Shown in pieces: positions 19,353 to 29,192 of a stretch of DNA of 64,000 bases. Under the pieces are notes generated by a model that was given only the letters and a program-made list of their open reading frames with translations, did not search any database and had not been told where the DNA came from. Numbering within the stretch: position 1 is the stretch's first letter; every line of letters starts with the position of its first letter. The position numbers were made by a program, and so were the translations under genes. This stretch comes from Herminiimonas sp. (lineage in GTDB: Bacteria; Pseudomonadota; Gammaproteobacteria; Burkholderiales; Burkholderiaceae_D): positions 20,207 to 84,206 of the forward strand of contig JAQGLW010000083.1 in NCBI GenBank assembly GCA_028292665.1, in the 5' to 3' direction.

Positions 19353-20150
19353 TTATTTTTTGAGTGCTGCCAGCGCCATGTCATCCACCTTCTTCGGTGC
19401 AATCAATTTCAGCCATAATCCGATCCTGGCTTTGACGGTCATCACCAGTTCCCGCTTGCGGGATGTCATCGCTTCCAGCATCCGTTCGACACATTCTTCA
19501 GTCGACATCGCCCCTTTTTCTTCCAACCCGCTCTTGCCTGCCGCTTTGCCGTCCGGACCGTAGCCGTGATATCGGATCTGCGTGGCGACTACTCCCGGAT
19601 AAATCATCGTGACATCGACGCCTGTGCCGCGCAATTCGATACGCAACGCATCGAAAAATCCCGCCATCGCGAATTTGCTCGGACTGTAAGCTGTACGGCC
19701 CGGCACGCCGATCTTGCCGGCCAGGCTGGAAACGCCGACGATCAGGCCGCGGGTTTTCTTCAAGTGCGGCAGCGCATGGCGAGTACACCACAGGCTGCCG
19801 AAAAAATTGACGCGCATCATGTCTTCGTACCATGTGAAATCGGTGACCTCTTCAAACATCGCATGGCCCGATACGCCGGCATTGTTGACCAGCGCATCGA
19901 TGCAACCAAAACGGTCAAGCGTTTGCCCGATCAGATTCCTGCAATCCGTTTCGACGCCGACATCGGTACGCACCGCGAGCACCTGCGCTCCGGCCGCCAC
20001 ACAGTCGGCAGCGACCTGGTTGAGCGCATCGATCCCGCGTGCGGCAATGACGAGCCTGGCGCGCTGCCTTGCCAGCGTGCGCGCCAATTCCGCGCCGATG
20101 CCATCGGAAGCGCCGGTGATGACGACGACCTTGTCATGAAAGGATTTCAT
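19353..20150 (-). CDS. Short-chain dehydrogenase/reductase (SDR)
   Basis: 265-residue classical SDR. It shows the cofactor-binding TGASDGIG (12-19), the NNAG motif (89-92), the catalytic serine in VSSLAGKIG, and Tyr155/Lys159 in YSPSK. An arginine-rich helix after the first Gly motif (ARTLARQRARLVIAAR) suggests NADP preference. A short hydrophobic region near the C-terminus, rich in Leu and Trp (ARIGLWLKLIAP), is like SDRs acting on lipidic substrates. Substrate unknown. It stands alone between the AEC carrier and the KefB-type gene. Confidence 0.9.
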   Translation of the reverse strand: MKSFHDKVVVITGASDGIGAELARTLARQRARLVIAARGIDALNQVAADCVAAGAQVLAVRTDVGVETDCRNLIGQTLDRFGCIDALVNNAGVSGHAMFEEVTDFTWYEDMMRVNFFGSLWCTRHALPHLKKTRGLIVGVSSLAGKIGVPGRTAYSPSKFAMAGFFDALRIELRGTGVDVTMIYPGVVATQIRYHGYGPDGKAAGKSGLEEKGAMSTEECVERMLEAMTSRKRELVMTVKARIGLWLKLIAPKKVDDMALAALKK

Positions 20151-20254
20151 GTTTTCTCCGTTTTATATGGCTGTCATTCAATAAAACATGCGAATTCTTT
20201 TTGTTGCCATGCAAACAGTGCGGAACGCCCATCCGGCTCATCTACTATTATTCA

Positions 20255-22243
20255 TCACGATTTCAACAGCCGCGCTTCGGCCCGCGCGATGCCTTCGGTT
20301 GAGCCGCGCAGCACAACGATATCGCCGGCCTGCAGGATCGTTTCGGGCGCGATGTCGATACGAAGCTTGCCGCGGCGAATCGCGGTGACTTCGGCGCCGG
20401 CCTCCGCCAGATTGAGTTTCGCGAGCGATTTTCCGATACCTTTGGCATTGTCGGTCATTCCGACCGAATGCAGCCGCACCTGCAAATGTTCTGCATCATC
20501 CGCCGCATCGCCTGCGCCGTGGAAATAGCCGCGCAGCGACGCATAACGCTCGCCACGCGCCGCCTGTACCCGGTGCACGACACGTCTTAACGGCACACCG
20601 AGCATCAACAAAGCATGCGAGGCCAGCATCAGACTTCCTTCAATCGCTTCCGGCACCACTTCGGCCGCGCCGGCGGCCCGCAATTTGTCGAGATCGGTAT
20701 CGTCGTAACTGCGTACGATGACCGGCAGCGCAGGCGCCAGTTCATGTGCAAAATGGAGTGTTTTAAGAGCCGACGGCGTGCTGGCATAGGTAATGACTAG
20801 CGCAGCGGCACGGTGGATGCCGGCAGCGACCAGGCTCTCGCGCCGCGCCGCATCGCCATAGGACACGTTTGCGCCTGCGGCCTGCGCTTCATGCACCCGC
20901 TCCGGATCGAGGTCCAACGCATGGTAGATAATTTTTTCTTCTTCCAAAAGCTTGGCCAGGCTTTGTCCGCTGCGACCGAAACCCGCAATGATCACATGCT
21001 TCTGCGTCGTCATCGTGCGGGTCGCAATCTGGGTCAATGTCAGCGATTGCATCATCCACTCATTGGCGGACAGCTTCATCACGATCGCATCGGCATTGGC
21101 CAGGATAAAAGGGGCAAGCAGCATCGACAGCACCATCGACGCCAGGATCAACTGGATGATCAGCGGATCCATCAATTGCAATCCGCCTGCCTGATTCAGC
21201 AGCACAAAACCGAATTCACCGGCCTGCGCCAGGGCCAGGCCGGTACGCAAGGCGACACCGGTCGAAGCGCCGAACAACCTGGCCAGCGCCGCAATCAGGC
21301 CGAATTTCAACAGTATTGGCCCGGTCAGCAGCAGCAATACCAGCCACCAGTTTTGCAACACCAGCGGCACATTGAGCAGCATGCCGATCGTGATGAAAAA
21401 CAAACCCAGCAGTACATCGCGGAACGGCTTTATATCTTCCTCGACCTGATGCTTGTATTCGGTTTCCGAAATCAGCATGCCGGCGATAAACGCGCCGAGC
21501 GCAAGCGATAGCCCGGCGCGTTCGGTAATCCACGCAGCACCCAGCGTGATTAACAACAGGTTGAGCATGAACAACTCTTGCGAACGCCGTTTGACGACCA
21601 CATGGAACCAGCTTCTTATCAATTTCTGGCCAATGAACAATAGCAAGACCAGCACGAAGACGGCCTTAAGCGCAGCCCAGGCAAGCGTGGCGGCCACATC
21701 CCCCAGCGGATGCGCCAATGCAGGCACCAGAATCAGCAGCGGCACCAGGGCCAGGTCCTGGAACAACAGGATGCTGATGATGCGCCGCCCATGTTCGCTT
21801 TCCAGCTCAAGCCGTTCAGTGAGCAGCTTGGATACGATTGCGGTGGATGACATCGCCAGCGCGCCGCCAAGGGCGAACGCGGCGCGCCAGCTGATATTGA
21901 CCAGTTGCGGCAACAGGTAAGCGATCAGCCAGCCGAATACCATGGTGGCGCCGATGGTCAATATAACCTGTGCCATGCCCAGCCCGAACACCGTGCGCCG
22001 CATCGATGACAGTTTGGGCAGCGAGAATTCGAGCCCGATCGAAAACATCAGGAATACGACCCCGAATTCAGCCAGCGTATGCATGGTCGCGTTGTCCTCG
22101 ACCAAGCCGAGCGCATGCGGCCCGATCAGGATGCCGACCGCCAGGTAGCCCAGCATCGGCGGCAAATGCAGCATGCGGAAAGCCACGACGCCAAGTACGG
22201 CGACGGCGAGCAAAAGAAGGGTCAGTTCAAGAGCAGAAAACAT
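20255..22243 (-). CDS. KefB/CPA2-type cation:proton antiporter with TrkA domains
   Basis: 662 residues in three parts. First is a Na+/H+ exchanger domain of about 12 helices (residues 1-390, with LLLAVAVLGVVAFRMLHLPPMLGYL and FSIGLEFSLPKL). Second is an RCK N-terminal Rossmann domain starting near 405 (HVIIAGFGRSGQSLAKLLEEE), where the GxGxxG motif binds nucleotide. Third is a TrkA-C domain at the end. This layout is that of KefB/KefC-like potassium efflux or YbaL-like antiporters. No kefF/kefG-type partner is adjacent, so regulation by glutathione adducts is not supported here. It is divergent from kdsD across 122 bases, which include the palindrome GGGCCTGCAGGCCC at 22271-22284. Confidence 0.92.
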   Translation of the reverse strand: MFSALELTLLLLAVAVLGVVAFRMLHLPPMLGYLAVGILIGPHALGLVEDNATMHTLAEFGVVFLMFSIGLEFSLPKLSSMRRTVFGLGMAQVILTIGATMVFGWLIAYLLPQLVNISWRAAFALGGALAMSSTAIVSKLLTERLELESEHGRRIISILLFQDLALVPLLILVPALAHPLGDVAATLAWAALKAVFVLVLLLFIGQKLIRSWFHVVVKRRSQELFMLNLLLITLGAAWITERAGLSLALGAFIAGMLISETEYKHQVEEDIKPFRDVLLGLFFITIGMLLNVPLVLQNWWLVLLLLTGPILLKFGLIAALARLFGASTGVALRTGLALAQAGEFGFVLLNQAGGLQLMDPLIIQLILASMVLSMLLAPFILANADAIVMKLSANEWMMQSLTLTQIATRTMTTQKHVIIAGFGRSGQSLAKLLEEEKIIYHALDLDPERVHEAQAAGANVSYGDAARRESLVAAGIHRAAALVITYASTPSALKTLHFAHELAPALPVIVRSYDDTDLDKLRAAGAAEVVPEAIEGSLMLASHALLMLGVPLRRVVHRVQAARGERYASLRGYFHGAGDAADDAEHLQVRLHSVGMTDNAKGIGKSLAKLNLAEAGAEVTAIRRGKLRIDIAPETILQAGDIVVLRGSTEGIARAEARLLKS

Positions 22244-22365
22244 GTTCGGAAGTTATCATAACGGTTGGTCGGGCCTGCAGGCCCTTAATTTGACTCTTAT
22301 CAAGGCCGGATTTTTTGTTATGTCTGGCAGGTTTTTTGCTTTGGTAATTCGTTTATACTTTCGGC

Positions 22366-23394
22366 ATGAGTGTAACCCATGGAAAAACCTTGTCGAAAGC
22401 TTTTGATATCCAAAATGCACAGCGCGCGCTGGAACTAGCGCGGGAGACGCTGCAAATCGAAGCCGATGCGATTATCGCGCTGAAAAATCGGATATCAACC
22501 CGTTCCGACGATCCCTTTGCGCAAGCCGTTGCCTTGTTGCTTGGCTGCACCGGCCGTGTAGTCGTATCAGGCATCGGAAAATCCGGCCATATCGCGCGCA
22601 AAATTGCCGCTACGCTGGCATCGACCGGCACTCCCGCATTGTTCATGCATCCGGCCGAAGCAGCGCATGGCGACTTGGGCATGGTCACGGAAAACGATGC
22701 ATTCGTCGCGATTTCCAACTCGGGCGAAACAAGCGAACTGATGGCGATCGTGCCGATCATCAAGCGCATGGGCGCCAAGCTGATTGCGATGACCGGCAAC
22801 GACGCGTCGAGCCTCGCGCTGCTGGCAAATGTCCATTTGAATGTCGGAGTAGCCAAGGAAGCCTGTCCGTTGAATCTGGCGCCGACTGCGAGCACAACCG
22901 CAACGCTGGCAATGGGCGATGCGCTGGCGGTGGCGCTGCTCGATGCACATGGTTTCCGAGAAGAGGATTTTGCGCGCTCGCATCCTGGAGGCGCACTCGG
23001 GCGACGGCTATTGACGCACGTGTACGACGTAATGCGCAGCGGCGACGCTGTTCCGGCGGTGACTGCAGACGTTTCCTTGACTACCGCATTGCTTGAGATC
23101 ACGAAAAAAGGAATTGCGATGACTGCGATAGTCGATGCCGGCTATCGCCCGATTGGCGTTTTCACCGACGGCGATCTGCGCCGCCTGCTCGAAAAAGTCC
23201 AGGATTTCACAAAACTGTCAATTGCCGAGGTAATGCATGCCAATCCGCAGGTGATCGGCCCGAATCAATTGGCAGTGGAAGCGGTTGAACTGATGGAACA
23301 TTTCCGCATCAACCAATTGCTGGTGGCGGACGCGGACGGCACACTGGTCGGCGCGCTTCACATTCACGATCTGACACGCGCGAAGGTGATTTGA
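22366..23394 (+). CDS. kdsD: Arabinose-5-phosphate isomerase
   Basis: 342 residues; interconverts ribulose 5-phosphate and arabinose 5-phosphate, the first committed step to Kdo of LPS. The SIS domain carries VVVSGIGKSGHIARKIAATLASTG and the conserved FAISNSGETSEL; SHPGGALGRRL closes it. A tandem CBS pair occupies the C-terminal part (about 205-340). Its stop shares one base with the kdsC ATG (TGATG), so the two Kdo genes are coupled. It opens the LPS cluster kdsD-kdsC-lptC-lptA-lptB. The start ATG follows a T-rich region with TATACT as a possible -10 at about 22354. Confidence 0.95.
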   Translation: MSVTHGKTLSKAFDIQNAQRALELARETLQIEADAIIALKNRISTRSDDPFAQAVALLLGCTGRVVVSGIGKSGHIARKIAATLASTGTPALFMHPAEAAHGDLGMVTENDAFVAISNSGETSELMAIVPIIKRMGAKLIAMTGNDASSLALLANVHLNVGVAKEACPLNLAPTASTTATLAMGDALAVALLDAHGFREEDFARSHPGGALGRRLLTHVYDVMRSGDAVPAVTADVSLTTALLEITKKGIAMTAIVDAGYRPIGVFTDGDLRRLLEKVQDFTKLSIAEVMHANPQVIGPNQLAVEAVELMEHFRINQLLVADADGTLVGALHIHDLTRAKVI

Positions 23395-23939
23395 TGCAAA
23401 CCGATCCTCATGCTGAAAGCAACGCCGGCGCACGCGCGGCGCGCATCCGGCTGATGATTTTCGATGTCGACGGCGTCCTGACCGACGGAAGCCTGCACTA
23501 CGGGCCGGAAGGCGAAGTCATCAAGACTTTCAATGTTATCGACGGTCACGGCATCAAATTGCTGCAGCAATCCGGTGTCGCCGCTGCGATCATCAGCGCA
23601 CGCCAGTCGGCCATCGTCGCACGGCGTGCGGAAGACCTGGGCATCGCCCATGTATATCAAGGCATGCACGACAAGCGCACGGCATTCGAACAGTTATTGG
23701 CACAGGTCGGCATCGGTCCGGAAGCATGCGGCTTCGTCGGCGACGATGTGATTGATTTGCCGATTCTCGCACGCGTGGGTTTTGCGGCCAGCGTTCCCAA
23801 CGGACATCCGGACGTGCGGGCGCGCGTGCATTATGTAACGCAGGCGCGAGGTGGCTGTGGCGCGGCCCGCGAAATTTGCGATTTCATTTTGCGCGCTCAA
23901 GGCAATTACGAGACGGCACTGGCGCCGTATCTGGCATGA
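23394..23939 (+). CDS. kdsC: 3-deoxy-D-manno-octulosonate 8-phosphate phosphatase
   Basis: 181-residue HAD-type phosphatase that releases Kdo from Kdo 8-phosphate. The catalytic aspartates are in IFDVDGVLTDG (D24 and D26 from the ATG). HAD motif II lies at AIISARQSAIVARRAEDLGI and the metal-binding motif at GFVGDDVIDLPIL. Family-typical size, with a C2-type minimal cap. The ATG at 23394 overlaps the kdsD stop by one base, and its stop overlaps the lptC start as ATGA. Confidence 0.96.
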   Translation: MQTDPHAESNAGARAARIRLMIFDVDGVLTDGSLHYGPEGEVIKTFNVIDGHGIKLLQQSGVAAAIISARQSAIVARRAEDLGIAHVYQGMHDKRTAFEQLLAQVGIGPEACGFVGDDVIDLPILARVGFAASVPNGHPDVRARVHYVTQARGGCGAAREICDFILRAQGNYETALAPYLA

Positions 23940-24541
23940 ACGATGTGCGCTCCGCGAACCGGTTCCGGCTGGCCGTGATTCTTGCGCTCGGCGCGGCACT
24001 GGCGCTGGGCAGTTTCTGGATGGTCGAGGTCATGCGCCAGGCAATCAAGGACAGCACACCGGACCTCCCCAGAAACGAACCGGATTACTATGTCGAAAAA
24101 TTCAACTTCGTCCGAATGTCGATGACCGGCGAGGCGCAGTACAACATTTCCGGCAAGAAGCTCACCCACAATCCAATAGACGATTCCCATGCGATCGATT
24201 TACCCGTCGTCAACGGCTTGAGCAAGGATCGCCCGCCGATGAAGATCTATTCAGAGCGCGCAATGGTCGATAGCGAAAGCAGAAAAGTACATATGTACAA
24301 CAACGCGCAGATCGATCGGCCGGCAACTGCGACCAGTGAACATTTCCATCTCAAATCCGATTATCTGTTGATATTGCCGGACGACGACGTGATAAAAACG
24401 GACAAGCCGGTTGAAATCACACTCGGCACATCGAGATTGAACGGCACCGGAATGTATGCCAACAACGCAACGCGCGAACTTCAGCTGTCGAGCAATGTTC
24501 ATGCTACATATCAACCACCGTTACCGACCGCGTCGCGCTGA
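23936..24541 (+). CDS. lptC: LptC, inner-membrane LPS export protein
   Basis: 201 residues. LptC is anchored by one N-terminal helix (FRLAVILALGAALALGSFWM) and forms the first part of the periplasmic beta-jellyroll bridge that receives LPS from LptBFG. After the helix come the LptC-typical PDYYVEKFNFVRMS and IYSERAMVDSESRKV. The start MNDVRSANRF is chosen because it overlaps the kdsC stop (ATGA) and places the helix correctly; a longer frame upstream overlaps kdsC and is not conserved in character. Followed after 46 bases by lptA. Confidence 0.92.
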   Translation: MNDVRSANRFRLAVILALGAALALGSFWMVEVMRQAIKDSTPDLPRNEPDYYVEKFNFVRMSMTGEAQYNISGKKLTHNPIDDSHAIDLPVVNGLSKDRPPMKIYSERAMVDSESRKVHMYNNAQIDRPATATSEHFHLKSDYLLILPDDDVIKTDKPVEITLGTSRLNGTGMYANNATRELQLSSNVHATYQPPLPTASR

Positions 24542-24587
24542 TCGACCACTTCATGTATAAACGAATGCACCATCCTAGAGACTTCTC

Positions 24588-25142
24588 ATGAAACGATTTT
24601 ATTTTCTGGTGTTATTCCTGTTCGGCGTTTCCATCAACAATGGTGCGCATGCCGAAAAGGCGGATTCGGACAAGCCGACCAATGTCGAGGCCAACCAGAT
24701 GTCTTATAACGACGTGAAGCAGATCAATACCTTCACCGGCAACGTGATTCTCACGCGCGGCACACTAATCATGAAGGCAGACAAGATGGTCGTCACGCAG
24801 GATCCCGCCGGGTATCAATTTGCCACCTTGTTTGCAGCGCCCGGCGGAACGGCAACATTCCGGCAAAAACGCGACGGCGGCCCCAATCTCTGGATTGAAG
24901 GCCAGGCTGCCGACCGGATCGAGTACGACTCCAAGACCGAGGTCGCCAAATTTTTCGTCAAGGCAAAAGTAAAACTCCTGGATGGTCCAAAACCCACCGA
25001 CGAAGTGGAAGGCGAATTCATCTCCTACGATAGCAAAGCCGAATTCTATTCGGTCAATAACACGCCAACCGCCGAGAGCAAGCCGGGCGCCGGACGCATC
25101 AAGGCGGTGATTCAACCGCGCAATGACAACAAAGGCAAGTGA
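24588..25142 (+). CDS. lptA: LptA, periplasmic LPS bridge protein
   Basis: 184 residues with a Sec signal peptide ([22 protein letters not shown]). The mature OstA/LptA domain includes [32 protein letters not shown] as family landmark in its first strands. Its beta-jellyroll continues the LPS path from LptC to LptD at the outer membrane. The stop lies one base before the lptB ATG. Confidence 0.94.
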   Translation: MKRFYFLVLFLFGVSINNGAHAEKADSDKPTNVEANQMSYNDVKQINTFTGNVILTRGTLIMKADKMVVTQDPAGYQFATLFAAPGGTATFRQKRDGGPNLWIEGQAADRIEYDSKTEVAKFFVKAKVKLLDGPKPTDEVEGEFISYDSKAEFYSVNNTPTAESKPGAGRIKAVIQPRNDNKGK

Positions 25143-25143
25143 A

Positions 25144-25884
25144 ATGACGAGTACGTTGATTGTTCGCGGCTTGCAGAAAAGTTATGGCGCACGACAAGTC
25201 GTACGCGACGTATCGCTGCAAGTCGAAAGCGGCGAAGTAATCGGCTTGCTGGGTCCGAATGGCGCCGGCAAGACGACATCGTTCTACATGATTGTCGGAC
25301 TGGTGCCGTCGGATGCGGGCGCAATCGATCTCAACGGCGTCGATATTTCGCGCCTGCCGATCCATCGCCGCGCGGCGCTGGGTTTGTCGTATCTGCCGCA
25401 GGAAGCATCGGTCTTTCGCAAGCTGACGGTGGAAGACAATATTCGCGCCGTACTGGAACTGCAGCGCAAAGACGGCAAACCACTGTCGAAGGCAGCGCTT
25501 GAAAAACGCCTTGATACGCTGCTGTCCGAATTGCAGATTGAAAAACTGCGCGAAAACCAGGCACTGTCGTTATCCGGCGGCGAACGGCGCCGGGTTGAAA
25601 TCGCCCGTGCATTGGCAACCAATCCGCGCTTCGTATTGCTCGATGAACCGTTTGCCGGCGTCGATCCGATTGCCGTCATCGAAATTCAACGCATTGTGCG
25701 ATTCCTGAAAGAACGGGGCATCGGCGTGTTGATCACAGATCACAATGTACGTGAAACGCTCGGTATCTGCGACCGCGCCTACATCATCAATCAAGGCGCC
25801 GTTCTGGCAAGCGGCCGGCCCGATGACATCATCGCCAACGAGTCGGTACGCCGCGTCTATCTTGGCGAACATTTCCGGATGTGA
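25144..25884 (+). CDS. lptB: LptB, ATPase of the LPS exporter
   Basis: 246 residues from the ATG at 25144, one base after the lptA stop ([19 protein letters not shown]); an upstream in-frame ATG lies inside lptA. It powers LPS extraction together with LptF and LptG, which are not in this window. Walker A GPNGAGKT, the signature [15 protein letters not shown], Walker [14 protein letters not shown] and the switch [17 protein letters not shown] match LptB specifically. It ends 15 bases before rpoN, the usual proteobacterial order. Confidence 0.96.
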   Translation: MTSTLIVRGLQKSYGARQVVRDVSLQVESGEVIGLLGPNGAGKTTSFYMIVGLVPSDAGAIDLNGVDISRLPIHRRAALGLSYLPQEASVFRKLTVEDNIRAVLELQRKDGKPLSKAALEKRLDTLLSELQIEKLRENQALSLSGGERRRVEIARALATNPRFVLLDEPFAGVDPIAVIEIQRIVRFLKERGIGVLITDHNVRETLGICDRAYIINQGAVLASGRPDDIIANESVRRVYLGEHFRM

Positions 25885-25899
25885 CGGAAACGGATCAGC

Positions 25900-27378
25900 A
25901 TGAAGCAAACTCTCCAGCTCCGCATTTCGCAGCATCTTGCGCTGACACCGCAACTGCAGCAATCGATTCGCCTGCTGCAGTTGTCGACGCTGGAGCTGCA
26001 TCAGGAACTGGAACAGATTCTCGCCGATAATCCATTGCTTGAGCGTCTGGATGATCCTCTCGATCATTCGATACGGCTGCTGGCCGACGGCGCGATCAGT
26101 CCGGTCGTAAGCCCCTCTTCCGCGAATGACATCAATACCGATAACGGCGCCGCGGCGGCAGATCCTGAAGGCGCATTCGAAGCGCCTGATGCACAGGATG
26201 CAGCGCCGGCCGGCGAGACCGACTGGAGCTTCGACGATGTCGCCCGTACTTCGAAGGCCCCCGAGGATGACGATTCGCGGCCGCAACTGGAAGCGAATGA
26301 ATTAACATTGCGCGAACATTTGCTGGAACAGATGCGTGTGACTGCGGCCAACCTGCGTGACCGGGCGCTGATTGAATTGATGATCGACGCATTGAATGAC
26401 AACGGTTATCTGGAAGAGCCGCTTGAAGAAATCCATGCCAGGCTGCCGGCCGAACTCGAAATTGAAATCGAGGAATTATCAATCGCGCTCAAAATGCTGC
26501 AAAGTTTTGATCCGTCCGGTGTCGGCGCACGCAACGCCGCGGAATGTCTGGCGCTTCAAATACGACGTTTCCCCAAAGTGCCGATGGTCACCCGGCGCAT
26601 GGCGCTTGCCATCGTCGAAAATCATTTGAATCTGTTTGCGCAGCGCGATTTCAACAAGTTGAAAAAAGCGCTCGATTGCGATGATGAAGATTTACGCGAA
26701 GCCCAGGCAGTTATCCGGCAATGCAATCCGCATCCCGGTGCGATCTTCGCCACCGACGCATCCGATTATGTCGTCCCTGATGTCATCGTCAAGCGCACAA
26801 AAAACGGATGGCAGGTTACCCTCAATCATGAAGTCATGCCGCGACTTCGTGTGAATGCGATGTATGCCAATATCTTGAAGCAAAGCAAGGGTGAGGGATC
26901 GCTCACTTCCCAGCTTCAGGAAGCCAAATGGTTGATCAAGAATATGCGGCAACGTTTTGACACAATCCTTAGGGTGGCGCAAGCAATTGTCGATCGGCAA
27001 CGGAACTTTTTTTCGCATGGAGCTGTCGCGATGCGGCCCCTTGTCTTGCGCGAAATAGCTGATACACTGGGTTTACACGAAAGTACTATTTCTCGCGTAA
27101 CAACCCAGAAATACATGCTTACTCCACATGGGATGTTCGAATTAAAATATTTTTTCGGCAGCCATGTCGCCACTGAAGCGGGAGGTGAAGCTTCATCGAC
27201 GGCGATACGTGCACTCATCAAACAACTGATAGGAGCTGAAGACCCAAAGAACCCATTCTCCGACAGCAAAATTGCAGACATGCTGGCGGAACAAGGCATG
27301 GTGGTGGCACGCCGTACTGTTGCAAAATACCGTGAAGCCCTGAAGATTCCCCCAGTTAATCTGCGCAAGTCCTTGTAG
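25900..27378 (+). CDS. rpoN: RNA polymerase sigma-54 factor
   Basis: 492 residues. The Gln/Leu-rich region I is at the start ([23 protein letters not shown]), which binds enhancer-binding activators. An acidic, variable region II follows (about 60-130), then the core-binding domain. The HTH is near [17 protein letters not shown], and the RpoN box is [10 protein letters not shown] close to the C-terminus, which reads the -24 promoter element. It follows lptB by 15 bases and precedes hpf by 94. Functions that depend on it are usually nitrogen use, motility and pili. Confidence 0.97.
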   Translation: MKQTLQLRISQHLALTPQLQQSIRLLQLSTLELHQELEQILADNPLLERLDDPLDHSIRLLADGAISPVVSPSSANDINTDNGAAAADPEGAFEAPDAQDAAPAGETDWSFDDVARTSKAPEDDDSRPQLEANELTLREHLLEQMRVTAANLRDRALIELMIDALNDNGYLEEPLEEIHARLPAELEIEIEELSIALKMLQSFDPSGVGARNAAECLALQIRRFPKVPMVTRRMALAIVENHLNLFAQRDFNKLKKALDCDDEDLREAQAVIRQCNPHPGAIFATDASDYVVPDVIVKRTKNGWQVTLNHEVMPRLRVNAMYANILKQSKGEGSLTSQLQEAKWLIKNMRQRFDTILRVAQAIVDRQRNFFSHGAVAMRPLVLREIADTLGLHESTISRVTTQKYMLTPHGMFELKYFFGSHVATEAGGEASSTAIRALIKQLIGAEDPKNPFSDSKIADMLAEQGMVVARRTVAKYREALKIPPVNLRKSL

Positions 27379-27472
27379 TTTTTGTAGTTTCCGACATGTT
27401 GCTGTGTTCCGTCGTGCCAGCCTGCGCGGGCACGTTCAGAACCGCCAGCGACAACATCCATAGGAGCATTGT

Positions 27473-27838
27473 ATGAATCTCACCATCAGTGGACATCATC
27501 TCGAATTGACACCCGCCATCCGTGAATACGTGCAAAGCAAGCTGGAACGCATAAAACGCCATTTCGATAATGTCATTGATATTGCAGTCATTCTGACCGT
27601 CGATAATCTTCCCGAAAAAGAAAAGCGGCAAAAAGCGGAAATCAATCTGCATATGAGAGGAAAGGATCTGCATGTGGAAAGTATCGCGCACGATCTATAT
27701 GCGGCCATTGACATGCTGATCGACAAGCTCGACCGTCAGGTCATCAAATACAAAACCAAAATACAGGATCATCAGCATGCAGCAATCAAGCGCTTGCCTG
27801 AAGATTCCCAAATCGACGCGACGGCCAGCGCTTCCTGA
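27473..27838 (+). CDS. hpf: Ribosome hibernation promoting factor (short HPF/RaiA family)
   Basis: 121 residues. The family starts [24 protein letters not shown] and has the central [16 protein letters not shown] and the helix [17 protein letters not shown]. It binds the small ribosomal subunit in stationary phase and promotes inactive dimers. The short form lacks the long dimerisation tail. GGAG stands eight bases before the ATG. A terminator directly downstream ends the lpt-rpoN-hpf run; the ptsN/hprK genes often found next in Burkholderiales are absent here. Confidence 0.94.
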   Translation: MNLTISGHHLELTPAIREYVQSKLERIKRHFDNVIDIAVILTVDNLPEKEKRQKAEINLHMRGKDLHVESIAHDLYAAIDMLIDKLDRQVIKYKTKIQDHQHAAIKRLPEDSQIDATASAS

Positions 27839-27876
27839 TTGCGGCCGACTCTGCCGACCAGTTTGGCAAATCAATC

Positions 27877-27905
27877 AAGGGCGCATTTACTGCGTCCTTT
27901 TTAAT
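27877..27905 (+). terminator. Rho-independent terminator after hpf
   Basis: AAGGGCGCA-TTTAC-TGCGTCCTT forms a nine-pair stem (one G-T pair) followed by TTTTT and a T-rich stretch. It lies about 40 bases after the hpf stop on the same strand. Confidence 0.8.
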
Positions 27906-27997
27906 TTCCGGCAAATTGCATTACACGGGAATATGTCGCGGATGCCGTTATTACCCCTTTCTTTTTAATGTCAGTTATCTGACTGTGGAAATCAACG

Positions 27998-28020
27998 GAT
28001 GCCGATACACTATCGGCATC
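27998..28020 (+). promoter_or_regulatory. Strong hairpin in the leader of the CoA hydrolase gene
   Basis: GATGCCGAT-ACACT-ATCGGCATC is a perfect nine-pair stem followed by TTT, ending 22 bases before the start codon at 28043. It may be a weak terminator or attenuator, or an mRNA 5' structure. Only three Ts follow, so termination is doubtful. Confidence 0.45.
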
Positions 28021-28042
28021 TTTACTGCCTGCTTATCACGTC

Positions 28043-29149
28043 ATGGCCGAACACGTTCAAACCATCATTAAAAACAGGATCGGTTTTGTCTTGCTCAACC
28101 GGCCCAAAGCATTGAATTCATTGTCGCTCGATATGATCCGCGCAATAACGCAGGCTCTGTCAGCCTGGCGTGGCGATCCGGACGTGAACGCAGTTGTCAT
28201 CCGCAGCACCAGCGAAAAAGCGTTTTGCGCGGGAGGCGATATCCGTTTTCTCCACGAAGCCGGCCACGCCACACCCAAAGGCGGCAGCGCACTGCTGGAA
28301 GATTTTTTCACTGAAGAATATGCACTGAATCATTTGATCCATCATTATCCGAAACCGACTATCGCCCTCATGGACGGCATCATCATGGGCGGCGGCATGG
28401 GCATTGCGCAAGGAGGTCCGTCATACCGGATGCGGATCGTGACGGAGCGTACCAGCATGGCGATGCCGGAAGTCAGTATTGGTCTGTTCCCGGACGTCGG
28501 CGGCAGCTATTTCCTGTCGCGGACACCGGGTGAAATCGGCACCTACCTCGGCGTCACAGGCGGAACGATCGATGCGGCCGATGCGTTATATGCAAGCCTG
28601 GCTGATGTATTCGTACCGGCAGCACAGTTGCCGGCACTCTCGGCGATGCTGGAGTCGACTGCTGCCATCGATATACGCGACGCTGTCCGCACATTTGCGG
28701 CGCCGTTTCAGATGAAGCCGGATTCGGCCAGCATCCTGGCATCGCAACGCACGCTGATCGATCGCCATTTCAGACACAACGATGTGCCGACCATCAGGTT
28801 GTCGCTGGCGGACGATGGCGGCCCATTCGCGCAAAAGATCCTGGCTCTGATGCAGCAACGTTCACCGTTGATGATGTGTGTGACTCTGGCGCAGATACGG
28901 CGCGGTGCGACGATGAGCCTGGCGGAATGTTTGCGAATGGAACGCACGATGGTGCGCCGCTGTTTTGAATACGGCGAAGTACTGGAAGGAGTGCGCGCAC
29001 GGGTGATCGACAAGGATAATTCACCGCGATGGTCGCCGGCCATGCTGGAAGAAGTGACGCCGGAAATGGTTGCACGCTTTTTTAATCCGGCATGGCCGGT
29101 TCACGCACATCCATTGCGGACGCTGGATCAGCCCCGTCAGGATCATTGA
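28043..29149 (+). CDS. Enoyl-CoA hydratase/isomerase-family protein, 3-hydroxyisobutyryl-CoA hydrolase-like
   Basis: 368-residue crotonase-fold protein. It shows the CoA-binding and oxyanion-hole regions KAFCAGGDIRFLHE and LMDGIIMGGGMGI. The HIBCH-type stretch MAMPEVSIGLFPDVGGSYFLSR carries the catalytic glutamate and aspartate of 3-hydroxyisobutyryl-CoA hydrolases. Length (about 350-380) also fits HIBCH rather than simple hydratases (about 260). The likely role is valine catabolism, but no other valine-pathway gene is nearby, so substrate is inferred. It is monocistronic, with a hairpin in its leader, and is convergent with dgt. Confidence 0.85.
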   Translation: MAEHVQTIIKNRIGFVLLNRPKALNSLSLDMIRAITQALSAWRGDPDVNAVVIRSTSEKAFCAGGDIRFLHEAGHATPKGGSALLEDFFTEEYALNHLIHHYPKPTIALMDGIIMGGGMGIAQGGPSYRMRIVTERTSMAMPEVSIGLFPDVGGSYFLSRTPGEIGTYLGVTGGTIDAADALYASLADVFVPAAQLPALSAMLESTAAIDIRDAVRTFAAPFQMKPDSASILASQRTLIDRHFRHNDVPTIRLSLADDGGPFAQKILALMQQRSPLMMCVTLAQIRRGATMSLAECLRMERTMVRRCFEYGEVLEGVRARVIDKDNSPRWSPAMLEEVTPEMVARFFNPAWPVHAHPLRTLDQPRQDH

Positions 29150-29192
29150 TGGTAAAACCAGTAGCCGCCAACGGGCCGGATGCGATTTCCGC

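Noticed and set aside
18426..19418. 330-codon plus-strand frame opposite the AEC carrier
   Set aside because: Covers a clear membrane transporter gene in antisense; hydrophilic and low in motif content.
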